The notes below the pieces were generated by a model, which saw only the letters and a program-made list of their open reading frames with translations, had not been told where the DNA came from and made no database searches. The position numbers were made by a program, and so were the translations under genes. Shown here one piece after another: positions 22,886 to 32,689 of a DNA stretch of 64,000 nt. Every line of letters begins with the position of its first letter. Positions within the stretch are counted from its first letter, which is position 1. The DNA is from Lonicera japonica (Eukaryota > Streptophyta > Magnoliopsida > Dipsacales > Caprifoliaceae). The DNA lies in assembly GCA_021464415.1 (NCBI GenBank), contig JAKCWG010000866.1:1-64000 (forward strand), given 5' to 3'.

Positions 22886-25800
22886 TCAGTCCGTTTCATT
22901 TCCGCTGCCGTAGTAGGGAGTGTCTGGAGCTTCTGGAGAGTTGTTCCAGTGATTATCGTCGGGGTTGTGCCATGGATCTTCATCTGTGTCTGCATCATAG
23001 TCAAGGAAATCTTCTGGATCAGGGTCACGAGGTTCAGTATCAAAATTTATTTCCCATCCTTCTGCTTCATGTGCTGCTGCTGCCCAATCTGCTGCTTCTT
23101 GAACTTCTTTTGGGTCTAGTTCTCTGTTTTCATCTGAATCGGAGCTGAGACCGACGAAGGCTATGGTGTCTGAACTTTGTTCACCTTCATCCCAAAAATG
23201 ACTTTGAACATAGTTGTACTGGCAAGTGAAGAGTGGGAGACAACTGACATCGTCCATGTCTTTTGTTATCCATGGATCGTTGCCGAATTTGATGGAGCTT
23301 GGGACTGAATCATAGTCAACGCCATTGAGAGCACAGATTTCTTGTAAGAACGTTACATAAGCAACATTCTCAGGTTCTTTGATTGATTTGGAGAGATTTC
23401 TGGGGAACCATTTGACTATTTTGGCGTTTTCTCCTTCTGGATAAGGAGTCTTCAAAGGCTTGTTGAACTGGATCATACAGTACCTGTGATGGTGAGTCTG
23501 AAGTGCTTCAATCCATTGCTGAGGAGTTTTGAACCATTGGAGAAAGGTGAGGAGATTATACGATCCTTTTGTAGAAGGATTATACAATTCTTCATAAAAA
23601 CTTTTAATTTCTGGATCTGAAGTACAAATTCTGAGGTACTGAAGAAGGACTGGTGCGTCAAAAACAAAACAAACCGTATAAGCTCTGGTAAGATACCAAA
23701 GAAATACGAGAGCGTGAATTGGAACTCGAGTAGGATGGTGGATATGGAAAAGGGATAGAAACGGAAAAGCTGGGTGGAGACGAAGACCTCGGAAAACGAG
23801 ACCGTAATTTTGGAGGATTATTTCAAGAAAATTAATGACAAGTTCCTTGTCACTGAGACGGATCCATTTATCAAAGATAAGGTATTGAACATTGTCTGGG
23901 AGGTAAGGGATTGCTGCAAGGGGTTCGAGTAAAGGCTTGAAATCTGAGAACTGGAATGGAGAGGATGACTGGGATGGTTGAGAGGAGCTAGGGTTGGAGC
24001 TTGAGCTGGTGGCTTGTCTTTTGGGAGACATGGTTGGAGGAGGGATACGAGAAAGGATTTCTGGGTATGGGATTTCTTCTAGAGAGAAGATGCAAGGTAG
24101 GATTTGTGGTGTTTGGGTTTGTAGAGGTTGGTATTTATAAGGCTTGCAAGGTAGGTAAGGCTTTATGGTTTCGATGTGGGATAGGCTATTTAGTTCAGTT
24201 GGCTGGGTTCTCGAGTAATAATCCGCTATAACATTTTGTTTACTTGGGATATGCTTTCCTGTAAACGACCACTGGGAAAACCATTCATACCATCTAAGTA
24301 ACTGTGGGTTTGGAATCTGCTTATTCTTAAATTGTAGCATAGCTGGGAATGATTTCATATCAGTCTCAATGGTAAAATGATGACCAATGAGATGGAATTG
24401 AAACTTCTCTATGCCTCTGCGTATTGCAAGAATTTCCTTGAAGGTGGAATGGTAATGGCTTTCTGATTTCTTGAACTTTCCTGACTTGTAACCGCACACA
24501 TTTCTTTTTCCATCAATTTCTTCAAAAAGGATAGCCGCCCAGTATAGATCACTGGCGTCTGTTTGTAGGATTCTTGTTCCTGTGGATGGAATTTGTAAAG
24601 GTGGGAGGTATTGGGTAAGTCTTTTGAGTTTTTGCACATTTTCAGAATGAATTTGGGACCAAGGAGGAGGTGATTTTTTGAGGAGATCAGCTAAAGGGCC
24701 TGTGTATTTTGAAAGATTCGGAATGAATTGAGACATGTAATTCACTAGACCAAGAAATTGCTGAATCTGGGTAACTGAAGTGAGTTTATCTGGGAACTTG
24801 AGGAGATCTTTTGAGATATGGGGCTGGAGTTGAATTTGGCCATTAGAAATTGTCATTCCTAAGAAATCAATTTCTGTTGTTGCAATGATCATTTTCTTCT
24901 GGGATAACATAATTCCATTTTCTAGGACGAGTTGATAGAAATGAGATAAGAGATTGAGATGGGATTCCATGTCCATAGAATACAGAAGTATATCATCAAT
25001 GTAAATGAGTGCATTAGCCATGAGGGGTTTAAATATGGCTGCCATTGTTCTTTGGAAAACTGACGGAGCATTCTTGAGGCCAAAAGGCATAACAGTCCAT
25101 TGGTAGTGGTAACCAGGGATACATACAAAAAATGCTGTCTTGTGTCTTTCACTTGGATCAATTCCAATTTGCCAAAATCCTGCTTTGAGATCAAATTTTG
25201 AGAAAATCTTTGCACGGGACAGTTGGCTGAACAATGAATGCTTCTGAGGAAGGGGAAACTTATCACTTAAGAGAAAGTGATTTAATGGCTGGTAGTTTAT
25301 CACTAACCGCATCTTTCCTCTTGCTTGCTCTGACCTTTTGTTGACATAGAAGGCTTCACACGCCCATTGAGAAGTGGTTTCTTCAATGAGTTTTTGTTGG
25401 AGTAAGATTTTCAATTCTTCTACCGCCAATGAAAGGTGTTCTGGATTCATTCCTGAGTGAGAGGCTTTGGTTGGGTTAATATCTTCGTTTAACTTAAAAG
25501 GTAGTTTAACGAAGTATTTGGGATTTTGCCAAAGGGGATTTGCACATTTTTGCAAGAATTCGGTGTGGGATTCTGCACATGAGGTTTTGATGATTTGTCT
25601 GGTAAGAATTTCAATAGATGTTGGACCAGAGAGAGGTTGTAGTATAGGTACTGGGGATTGAATATGAAACGCTTCTTTTGTATTAATCCATGGTAACATA
25701 TACTTCTTGTAACGAAGTCCATCATCATCAAACTTCACACTTTTGATTTGGGTAATGATATCAAAACCAATGAGAATGTCCTTTCGAGGGAGTTTGCTTC

Positions 25801-28800
25801 CATATACCTTACTTCGAATGACTTTTCCTGGGAAAATTTGTAACTGAATTAACTTGGAAATAGTATCGACTGTAAGATATTCACCATTTGCTACTTGAAA
25901 AGCAAGGGGAGAACATTTCTGCCAATATGTGGGAGGTAGTTTGGAAGGGTTCAGAAAGGATTTGGTTGAACCTGTGTCAAAAAATGCAACGAGGGGAACT
26001 GGTTTTGCATACGGCTTTCGGATGAGAGAAACTTTCGCATATGGAGATAGCTGGGGGGAAATGGACATGCATTCTTCAAGAGAGAAGACTGCTGGGATTG
26101 AGGAATTGGTGGATGAAGACGAGGATTCAGAAGAGAAATCTGATTGAGAATCTGAGTCAGACTCTGGCTCTTTGTCAGAATAATGAATCTGCATACTCGT
26201 TTCTGGAGTTGCTTCATCAGTTGCTGAGAACATAGATTCAATATCTGATTCATGAGTTTCTGGGTGGTGTTGGAGTAAGAGGGCCATGAATGCTTCCTTC
26301 TTCTTTGCATTAGGACAATTTTTTGCAAAATGGCCTTTCTTGTGACAAATAAAACAGCCATCACCGCGCTTCTTTCTGAAACTTCTTTTCTTCACAAATT
26401 TCCACGGTTTCTTTCTCTTGAATTGCTTGTGCTTGGATCGCCGTTTCCAAGGTTTATCATCATCATATGTCCTGTGCTTTGATCGCTTGTGCTTGTGATG
26501 TCTTTGATATTTTCCTTTTCTGTGAGAGCGACAATCACAATCTTTATCATTTTTGCACTTGATTTTCATCCAATCTTTGTTGCAGGAATCACGAATAAGA
26601 TCAGCATTTTTCTGGATATTCACCATGAGAGTTTGCTGGCTGCACATTCTCTCAACAGAGTCTATGAATATTTCATAGATATCTGCCAAAGTAAGATCCT
26701 TGATTTGTTTGCCTTGAATTTTCAAAATCTTCTTTGCTTCTACAACAAGGGGATCTGGGAAAGAGTGAAACACAATTTGCTTGAGATTCACATCATCAAT
26801 ACCGCCAAGGACATAAAACCGTTGAGAAATACGATCATACTGCTTTTCTAGATCTGGGAGGGCTAGAGAACAGCACTTCATGCTTAACAATTCTTCACGC
26901 ATGATGTCCAAATGACGTTCTGCTTTGCCAACGAATTCAATATACAAGAGGCCAAGAAAACCATCAATGGTTTTCTGCTGCTGGAGAGTTTTTTGCCTAT
27001 ATTCACCGAGAGAATTATAACAATCTTTTAATCTTCCTGTTAATCTTGCAAGAAACCTTAAAAAGACTTCTGGCTGAGAGTGATGTTCTAGATCTGTCTG
27101 AATCCATGTTGTGAACTTGTGAAATCTGGCACGCCATTCCTTTAGAGGAATATCATCAATAGTGAATTGCTGATATTTTTCTCCTGGAGGAATTTTTGGT
27201 AGGACGTATTCACGATCTGTAGAATCAATATCTGATGACAGGGGATCTTCAACAATTGGATCCTGGACATTTTCTTGAGGAGGAGGAGGTTGTGGCTGAT
27301 GAGGTGGTTGTTGTTGACGAGGGACTTGTTCTGCCATGAGAACTACTTCAAAGTTAGCAAATAAGTCTGGTGAAGATGCTTTGACTGGGACACGATCTTC
27401 CATTGCTAAAATTTTCAAGAATGAAGCAATTTGGTTTTCTGGCATGGCTTCTTCATTGTGAACAAACAACATATCCATTTGTCTACTGGATGCACCTGTA
27501 GTTGGATCATGGCTTGGTTTATAAGCTGAGGGATTGGTTGAAGAGCTGGTTTTTTGAGAGTAACTGGAAATTGGCTTATTGAATGATGAGGTGGGTGGAA
27601 CCGGATTTGAAAGTGGCTGGATAGAAGGTTGAGACGTCTGACGATAGTTTTCAAGATACATATCATCAAAGTCTGGGTTTCTGATAGTAAGAGGTGGTGG
27701 TGGTTTTGGTTTGGCTTTAGGGACATAAGCATAATGGGATTTTGGTTTGGGAGAGCGAGTTTTGGGTTTTGAGTCAGGCCAATGGGGAAGACGACGTTTG
27801 GGAACATCCTTCCATAAGTCTACTGCGTTAGACATGCCTGTTGTAGGAGGAGACTGGGTCAGATCTGGAAAACGGGGTGGAGATTGCACCTTTTGGAGGG
27901 ATTGCAATTGAGCTTGAAGAGACCGTTGTTCTTGCTGCATGACTTGGAATTGGCCATTCATAACAGAAAAATCAGTAACTGTATTACACAGGTACTTCAT
28001 TTGTTGGTCAATTTGTTGTAATCTTTCACGTATCTCTTGAATAGAGGCTTCAACAGTATCAACCTTGGATAGTTTTCTGCTGATACTCTGAGTGCTGTGA
28101 GCAATTTGTGATAGCATGGAATTTTGAACAATTGAGTTTTCTGCCTGCCAATTTAGAGCTGCTTCAGCTGCTGTGACCTTTTTTCTTTCACCATGGATTG
28201 GATTTTTGATTTTCCATATGTGGGAAACATTTTGAGACTGGTTATCAAAATCTTCTGATGGTGGAAATGGGCCTTGTTCTTCTTCCATAAGGAAACATGA
28301 GATGGGTTCTGGGGTAAAATTATTGGGCTGAAATAAAGATGGGCTTTTGAGGGCTTCGAAAGCTTGCTTGTTATAGGATGAAATGGGCTGAGGTTTTGGA
28401 GGAGAGGGCTTATTGGGTTTTGGTGGTGGAGTACAAGGAGGTGGGGATGGGGTGACTTTTGGTGTAAGAGGTTTAGGGGAATCACCATAGGTGACGAAGA
28501 AATCAAACTTGCCTGAAGGTTCACCGAGTAAATCAACTGTTGGATCGCCAATTTCATAGCGTTCTTGCAGTTGTTCTTGAGATGAGAGAGCCTTTCCTTC
28601 ACTGATTTTCTTCTTTCGCCTATACCGTCTTAATTCAGCTGGGTCAAGCTGTTCCAAATATTTGTCTTCTTGACAGCCTTCACAAAAACACACATCAAAC
28701 CAGATATGACCACAAGCACTTTTCTTTTCATACACCGGGGTTCCTTCATGAGTAAAATAAAGGATCTTTAGAGGAGGGTTTTTAAGCTCTGGATCATCGG

Positions 28801-29803
28801 GATGACGTTCAAGGGGTTCCATCATGTTTATTTCAGTGACAAAAGGATTATGCTGTGGGGAAGCATTCCTTTTGTAGATCACATCTACCTGTCTGTTGGC
28901 TCTGGTAATATAAACCGGATCTGTAGTTTGAACCGATTCTGTATTGGCTTGCTCATGCAGAACTTCATAAGAAGTTATCCATTTCTCTGGTAACAACTTA
29001 ACAAGTTCATTACGGGGTAATTGCTTAGGGATGAAACTGGCTGTTGGTGCTGCGTTTGAGTCGATTGTTAGTATCAACGCTTCTGCAGTTTCCGAGCCTG
29101 GGATACAGAGATCATATGAATGATTCTGTAAACGTGTGATCATTTGATGATGGATTGTTGTTGCCGCCGTTCCTTCAATCATGGAGGCACCGCTGATTTG
29201 GACCTGAATTTTTAACGCTGTTGCAAGATGCTTGTCTGCAACAGGGATGTTGAAGTTGGGGTAGAGGGTAAAAAACACTGTGCCGGCATTGAGAGTTGCC
29301 TGGACAGTACCAAGAACCGCCTGAGAGTATGTTTTAAACCTAGAGTCTATCAGGGCTATGTTGGTAACCACTGGGAGACCTTTTCTACCATGGAAGGTAA
29401 CCGCAAATCTAATTGCGCCAAAGTGAAGATGAGTATAACCCTGGGTAAGGGCCATTCGTTGGAAATCTGGTGGAAGAGGGATTGGGAAGAACCTTTCTTC
29501 AGAACTAGAGGGAACAATCAAAGAATCAAACTTGCTTGCTTGCACATACTCCTTAATTGGAAGGGTTGAGGATTTGCTGGAGATTAACTTTCGAACTTGC
29601 CTAGTCCAAGTGACTGGAGTAGGTTTTGCAAAAACATTGTAAGGATTCGCAGTGGGCAAATCCGTTTGAGGAATAATGGTGGAGGGAGTATGAGTAATTT
29701 CATAGAGAGACTCTATATTATCTACAGAGTATCTGGAAGATGACGAAGTAGAAGATATACTATGAGATCTACTTAACTTAGGAGAAGAATTTTTTGAAAA
29801 CAT
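22886..29803 (-). CDS. Caulimovirid polyprotein, uninterrupted (A7)
   Basis: This is a 2305-residue polyprotein. The start is the ATG at 29803 (MFSKNSS); an earlier in-frame GTG at 29827 is not used here because lineage B begins at the same MFSK position. Approximate domains: 30K-type movement protein 60-280; H-C-C-C cluster (GHIWFDVCFCEGC) near 362; proline-rich 440-480; coiled coil 555-640; coat region 880-1060; basic stretch then CCHC knuckle near 1148; Ser/Asp-rich linker near 1215-1240; aspartic protease DTG near 1275; RT about 1490-1720 with YIDD near 1600; RNase H about 1740-1865; unknown C-terminal domain about 1925-2305 with acidic tail. No integrase is seen. A two-residue insertion occurs in RT (near 25125). 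Movement protein, capsid and polymerase would be released by the viral protease. Expression is unlikely from this locus without an outside promoter. Confidence 0.9.
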   Translation of the reverse strand: MFSKNSSPKLSRSHSISSTSSSSRYSVDNIESLYEITHTPSTIIPQTDLPTANPYNVFAKPTPVTWTRQVRKLISSKSSTLPIKEYVQASKFDSLIVPSSSEERFFPIPLPPDFQRMALTQGYTHLHFGAIRFAVTFHGRKGLPVVTNIALIDSRFKTYSQAVLGTVQATLNAGTVFFTLYPNFNIPVADKHLATALKIQVQISGASMIEGTAATTIHHQMITRLQNHSYDLCIPGSETAEALILTIDSNAAPTASFIPKQLPRNELVKLLPEKWITSYEVLHEQANTESVQTTDPVYITRANRQVDVIYKRNASPQHNPFVTEINMMEPLERHPDDPELKNPPLKILYFTHEGTPVYEKKSACGHIWFDVCFCEGCQEDKYLEQLDPAELRRYRRKKKISEGKALSSQEQLQERYEIGDPTVDLLGEPSGKFDFFVTYGDSPKPLTPKVTPSPPPCTPPPKPNKPSPPKPQPISSYNKQAFEALKSPSLFQPNNFTPEPISCFLMEEEQGPFPPSEDFDNQSQNVSHIWKIKNPIHGERKKVTAAEAALNWQAENSIVQNSMLSQIAHSTQSISRKLSKVDTVEASIQEIRERLQQIDQQMKYLCNTVTDFSVMNGQFQVMQQEQRSLQAQLQSLQKVQSPPRFPDLTQSPPTTGMSNAVDLWKDVPKRRLPHWPDSKPKTRSPKPKSHYAYVPKAKPKPPPPLTIRNPDFDDMYLENYRQTSQPSIQPLSNPVPPTSSFNKPISSYSQKTSSSTNPSAYKPSHDPTTGASSRQMDMLFVHNEEAMPENQIASFLKILAMEDRVPVKASSPDLFANFEVVLMAEQVPRQQQPPHQPQPPPPQENVQDPIVEDPLSSDIDSTDREYVLPKIPPGEKYQQFTIDDIPLKEWRARFHKFTTWIQTDLEHHSQPEVFLRFLARLTGRLKDCYNSLGEYRQKTLQQQKTIDGFLGLLYIEFVGKAERHLDIMREELLSMKCCSLALPDLEKQYDRISQRFYVLGGIDDVNLKQIVFHSFPDPLVVEAKKILKIQGKQIKDLTLADIYEIFIDSVERMCSQQTLMVNIQKNADLIRDSCNKDWMKIKCKNDKDCDCRSHRKGKYQRHHKHKRSKHRTYDDDKPWKRRSKHKQFKRKKPWKFVKKRSFRKKRGDGCFICHKKGHFAKNCPNAKKKEAFMALLLQHHPETHESDIESMFSATDEATPETSMQIHYSDKEPESDSDSQSDFSSESSSSSTNSSIPAVFSLEECMSISPQLSPYAKVSLIRKPYAKPVPLVAFFDTGSTKSFLNPSKLPPTYWQKCSPLAFQVANGEYLTVDTISKLIQLQIFPGKVIRSKVYGSKLPRKDILIGFDIITQIKSVKFDDDGLRYKKYMLPWINTKEAFHIQSPVPILQPLSGPTSIEILTRQIIKTSCAESHTEFLQKCANPLWQNPKYFVKLPFKLNEDINPTKASHSGMNPEHLSLAVEELKILLQQKLIEETTSQWACEAFYVNKRSEQARGKMRLVINYQPLNHFLLSDKFPLPQKHSLFSQLSRAKIFSKFDLKAGFWQIGIDPSERHKTAFFVCIPGYHYQWTVMPFGLKNAPSVFQRTMAAIFKPLMANALIYIDDILLYSMDMESHLNLLSHFYQLVLENGIMLSQKKMIIATTEIDFLGMTISNGQIQLQPHISKDLLKFPDKLTSVTQIQQFLGLVNYMSQFIPNLSKYTGPLADLLKKSPPPWSQIHSENVQKLKRLTQYLPPLQIPSTGTRILQTDASDLYWAAILFEEIDGKRNVCGYKSGKFKKSESHYHSTFKEILAIRRGIEKFQFHLIGHHFTIETDMKSFPAMLQFKNKQIPNPQLLRWYEWFSQWSFTGKHIPSKQNVIADYYSRTQPTELNSLSHIETIKPYLPCKPYKYQPLQTQTPQILPCIFSLEEIPYPEILSRIPPPTMSPKRQATSSSSNPSSSQPSQSSSPFQFSDFKPLLEPLAAIPYLPDNVQYLIFDKWIRLSDKELVINFLEIILQNYGLVFRGLRLHPAFPFLSLFHIHHPTRVPIHALVFLWYLTRAYTVCFVFDAPVLLQYLRICTSDPEIKSFYEELYNPSTKGSYNLLTFLQWFKTPQQWIEALQTHHHRYCMIQFNKPLKTPYPEGENAKIVKWFPRNLSKSIKEPENVAYVTFLQEICALNGVDYDSVPSSIKFGNDPWITKDMDDVSCLPLFTCQYNYVQSHFWDEGEQSSDTIAFVGLSSDSDENRELDPKEVQEAADWAAAAHEAEGWEINFDTEPRDPDPEDFLDYDADTDEDPWHNPDDNHWNNSPEAPDTPYYGSGNETD

Positions 29804-30116
29804 TTTTATAAAACTTAAGTTCTTCACTAATTTCTCAAATAATCAAAATATGAGTATGAGCTTCTTCTGATAATATATTTCTCTAAAAGACCAAAGAAGA
29901 CAACTTTAGGAAATACAAATAAGATTTTTATGTATCTCAAACCACATCTGCGAGTCATCGAGCTTAACACGGCACACTCTGCCTCAACTGCTCTTTCCTC
30001 AAGCAACCTGTCTGTTATACCATAAAATCTTAATCTTTTCCTTAAGAACTATACTCGTTTTCTGAGTGAGAATGCTTTAGATTTCTGATACGAGAGATCC
30101 ACTTAACAATCTTAGT

Positions 30117-30277
30117 AACTTAGGAGACATACTTAATTGTATGTCTCCTAAGAACTTCCTTAGGAGACATACTTAATTGTATGTCGCCTAAGTGCTTTTG
30201 ACCACCGACACTATTTTTATGCGCAGAGTTTGACTGATTTATCTTAGGCGACATACTAATTTTGTATGTGTCTTAAG
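30117..30277. repeat. CACTA subterminal block, third copy, right of the viral cluster
   Basis: Nearly the same block as 4801-4985 and 5235-5415: paired CTTAGGAGACATAC motifs, GTGCTTTTGACCACCG, GCGCAGAGTTTGACTG and a final CTTAGGCGACATAC hairpin. It begins abruptly after viral leader sequence and ends at the TNP2 remnant. The viral cluster thus lies between two copies of one CACTA block. Confidence 0.85.
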
Positions 30278-30676
30278 TGGTTCAACACAGGTCCTAATGT
30301 TCCCGGTAACACAAGGTTTGATTGTGGTCTTTTATCTATAAACACTTGGACTAGTTGGTACGACGAGTTCGCATTTATTCTTGCCAAGATGGCAAGACAA
30401 GTGTTCTGTATAGATAATCTGTCGGCTGGTGTCGGTTGAAAACTCGTTAACATGATGTTTCACTGAGGTACATACAGTGAAAGCACACTATCAAGGGATG
30501 CAACCGCCAGTCATCTATATGAAGTAGACGAACCGTATCAAGAGCCTGATGCGAACTGTTTTCTGATATCTAGTTTATTTATCGAATTTAGTTCAGTACT
30601 ACGAATAGATATTCCCGACGATGATGACAAGAATGAGGACTCCGACGTTGCAGAAGGGTTTAACAATAATTTTTAA
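30278..30676 (+). pseudogene. CACTA TNP2-type transposase, C-terminal remnant
   Basis: The conceptual translation reads WFNTGPNVPGNTRFDCG, then LLSINTWTSWYDEFAFILA and MARQVFCIDNLSAG. This matches the C-terminal (DUF4216-like) part of plant TNP2 transposases. A TGA at 30437 follows, then KLVNMMFH. In another frame come LYEVDEPYQEPDA and SVLRIDIPDDDDKNED...DVAEGFN, ending at a TAA at 30674-30676. Stops and frame changes make it non-functional. The catalytic part of TNP2 is absent from the window. Confidence 0.75.
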
Positions 30677-31150
30677 TTGACGATAATGATGAAGAAGAGG
30701 ATCATGATCAGGATCATAGTGACGATGATGACTACAATTAATGTTGTATTGTTATTATTTGTAATTAAATCGATTGGTTTTTCTATTATTGTAAGAGTTA
30801 TTAATCAAGTGAATTAATTGTTACAAACTAGATTAATTAAGTAAAATGATTGTTGTATATAATAAAATAAATAAAAATGGTTATTAATTTTAAAAACTGA
30901 CTGAATATTTAGTTTATTTACCATTAAACATAAATTTTTACATTTTCATTTCAAATTTGTAACATAAAAGGCAATTATTAGTGTTTAATACATTCATTCA
31001 ATATTATCAGTCTTCTATATTATTGATATGATTTTTTGGGTTTCCAAAATTAAGTTTTTATGTATTTAATATTGGTAAAATGGGCATTAGGAAATGTTTA
31101 AAAACTGAAAACTCTTTTATATAAATAAAAAACGAAAATAATTTTAAAAA
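30677..31150. other. AT-rich non-coding DNA inside the CACTA element
   Basis: After a short run of GATGATGAAG-type sequence, the stretch is AT-rich with no ORF or repeat structure recognised. It is probably 3' non-coding or intronic transposon sequence. Confidence 0.4.
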
Positions 31151-31154
31151 CTGA

Positions 31155-31400
31155 AAAATCTTAGGTGACATACTAATATTCGTATGTCTCCTAAATGTAC
31201 TCTTAAGCGACATACATTAATTAGTATGTCTCCTAAGATGTTTTTAAAAAAATTGAATTTTCCGCGAAATATTTTTTCGAATTTTTCGCCAAAAAAAAGG
31301 GGGCATTTTTTTTTTACTTGGGCGACATAAGTATATATATGTTGCCTAAGTCTACTCTTAAGAGACATACATCAATTAATATGTCGCCTAAAATGTTTTA
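31155..31400. repeat. Right-inner subterminal repeats of the CACTA element
   Basis: Hairpin pairs of TTAGGTGACATAC / GTATGTCTCCTAA type occur at 31160-31195, 31200-31240 and 31318-31395, mixed with AAAAATT-CCGCG spacers like those at 4985-5030. This links it to the left array. Confidence 0.8.
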
Positions 31401-31479
31401 AAAAAAATTGAATTCTCCGCCAAAAATTCAAATTTTCCGCAAAAAAAAAAGGCAAATATGTTTACTTAATTTTTATCAC

Positions 31480-31740
31480 TCTCACCTCACCTCTCTCTCT
31501 CTCACCTCCTCCATCTCCATGCTTCCCCCATTCCCCTGCCACCATTGACCTCTCTCTCTCACCTCCTCCATCTCCATGCTTCCCCCATTCCCCTGCCACC
31601 ATTGACCTCTCTCTCTCACCTCCTCCATCTCCATGCTTCAATCTTAAAGGTAATATTCTATCTCTCTCTCAAATCTTAAAAGTAATACTCTATCTCTCTC
31701 TCAACTATTAAAAGTAATACTCTATCTCTCTCTCAAATTT
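31480..31740. repeat. 57-bp and about 33-bp tandem repeats, CT-rich
   Basis: A 57-base unit beginning CACCTCCTCCATCTCC starts at 31503, 31560 and 31617 (two complete copies and a partial third). It is followed by three copies of an approximately 33-base unit containing AAAGTAATACTCTATCTCTC (31645-31735). No coding function was seen. It may be a transcribed leader of the lost transposon gene. Confidence 0.85.
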
Positions 31741-32271
31741 TATTTAGCGTTAGTATAGTTTATTTACTATTTTTCATGTTATATTTAGATTATCTCTGTA
31801 AATCTGTCAAATCTGACCTTACTGTACTAAAACATTTATAACTCAGAAACTACAAGATGAAAATTAGAAATTCCACTTGGATAATAAAATAGACTCGTGG
31901 AGGAACAACATATCAGAAATTTATTGACATAGGACTTATAAATTTCTGTGTGTGAATTTTTGAAGATAAGAAAGTAATCTGCCCTCTGTAGTGACAGCAC
32001 TGTGTTTACTGTTTCAACAATTTATTTAGCTTCCTAAAACTAACTCAAAAATTATGAAATAAATCATAGAGTAATTTTAATGTGTTATTAATCTTCTGTG
32101 TAAATTTCGGAGTCTAATGTTATTTATTCTGATCTGGGTGATTTTTATAAAAACAGTGGACTTGAAGGTTGTTAAAATCCCATAAACTATGGTAAATAAA
32201 TATGATATAAAATATGTGAGAATATTTTTCTTCAATTTATTTTTTAGTTTCATTTGTCATGTTGAGAGGCG
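31741..32271. other. AT-rich, intron-like sequence
   Basis: No ORF or repeat was recognised. It ends in a pyrimidine-rich tract and TTTTTTAG at about 32240-32247, which could be a splice acceptor for the small frame at 32272. Confidence 0.35.
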
Positions 32272-32385
32272 ATGGAAGCGCGACAGAAAGCAAGCGATGA
32301 GGCGATGGAAGCGCGGGTACGGGATCTAATATCGTCGATGATGGCGAATCTTCCTACGGGTGATGGTAGACCAAGAGAGGTTTAG
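32272..32385 (+). CDS. Short open frame, possible terminal exon of a CACTA accessory gene
   Basis: Thirty-seven codons (MEARQKASDEAMEARVRD...REV) with higher GC than its surroundings, charged and probably helical, between CACTA subterminal regions. An upstream TTTTTTAG may be a splice acceptor. It could be the last exon of a TNP1-like gene whose other exons are gone. The function is not recognised and it may be non-coding. Confidence 0.25.
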   Translation: MEARQKASDEAMEARVRDLISSMMANLPTGDGRPREV

Positions 32386-32689
32386 TGATAGACTTGTTTA
32401 TATATATATATATATATATTATTTTGCATATTTATATATCGACTTCTTTCTTTTCTCTATTGCTAGACTTATGGTATTTTTATTCTATACTTGAATTTTG
32501 GCTTGTACTCTTTGTACATTTTAATTTTGGCTTGTAAATATTAGACTTTCTACATTTTAATTTTGGCCTCTTTTTTTGTGATTTAATTGTGTGTGAATAA
32601 ATTGGTATCAAATTTATATTACATGTTGATTTGTAGAAATTTTGTTGTGTGTGAATGAATTGGTATCAAATTTAGAATGAAGGTCTGGA

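Larger units (their letters stand above)
22350..30116 (-). mobile_element. Endogenous pararetrovirus copy A7 (minus strand, intact polyprotein frame)
   Basis: Contains about 310 bases of leader (30116-29804), a fully open polyprotein frame (29803-22886), the 3' non-coding region, the TATA promoter (22632-22641) and the start of the transcript to about 22350. It lacks roughly 220 bases of leader plus the primer-binding site upstream, where CACTA DNA takes over at 30117. The promoter kept is downstream of the ORF, so the gene has no viral promoter of its own. It is the best-preserved viral copy in the window. Confidence 0.92.
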
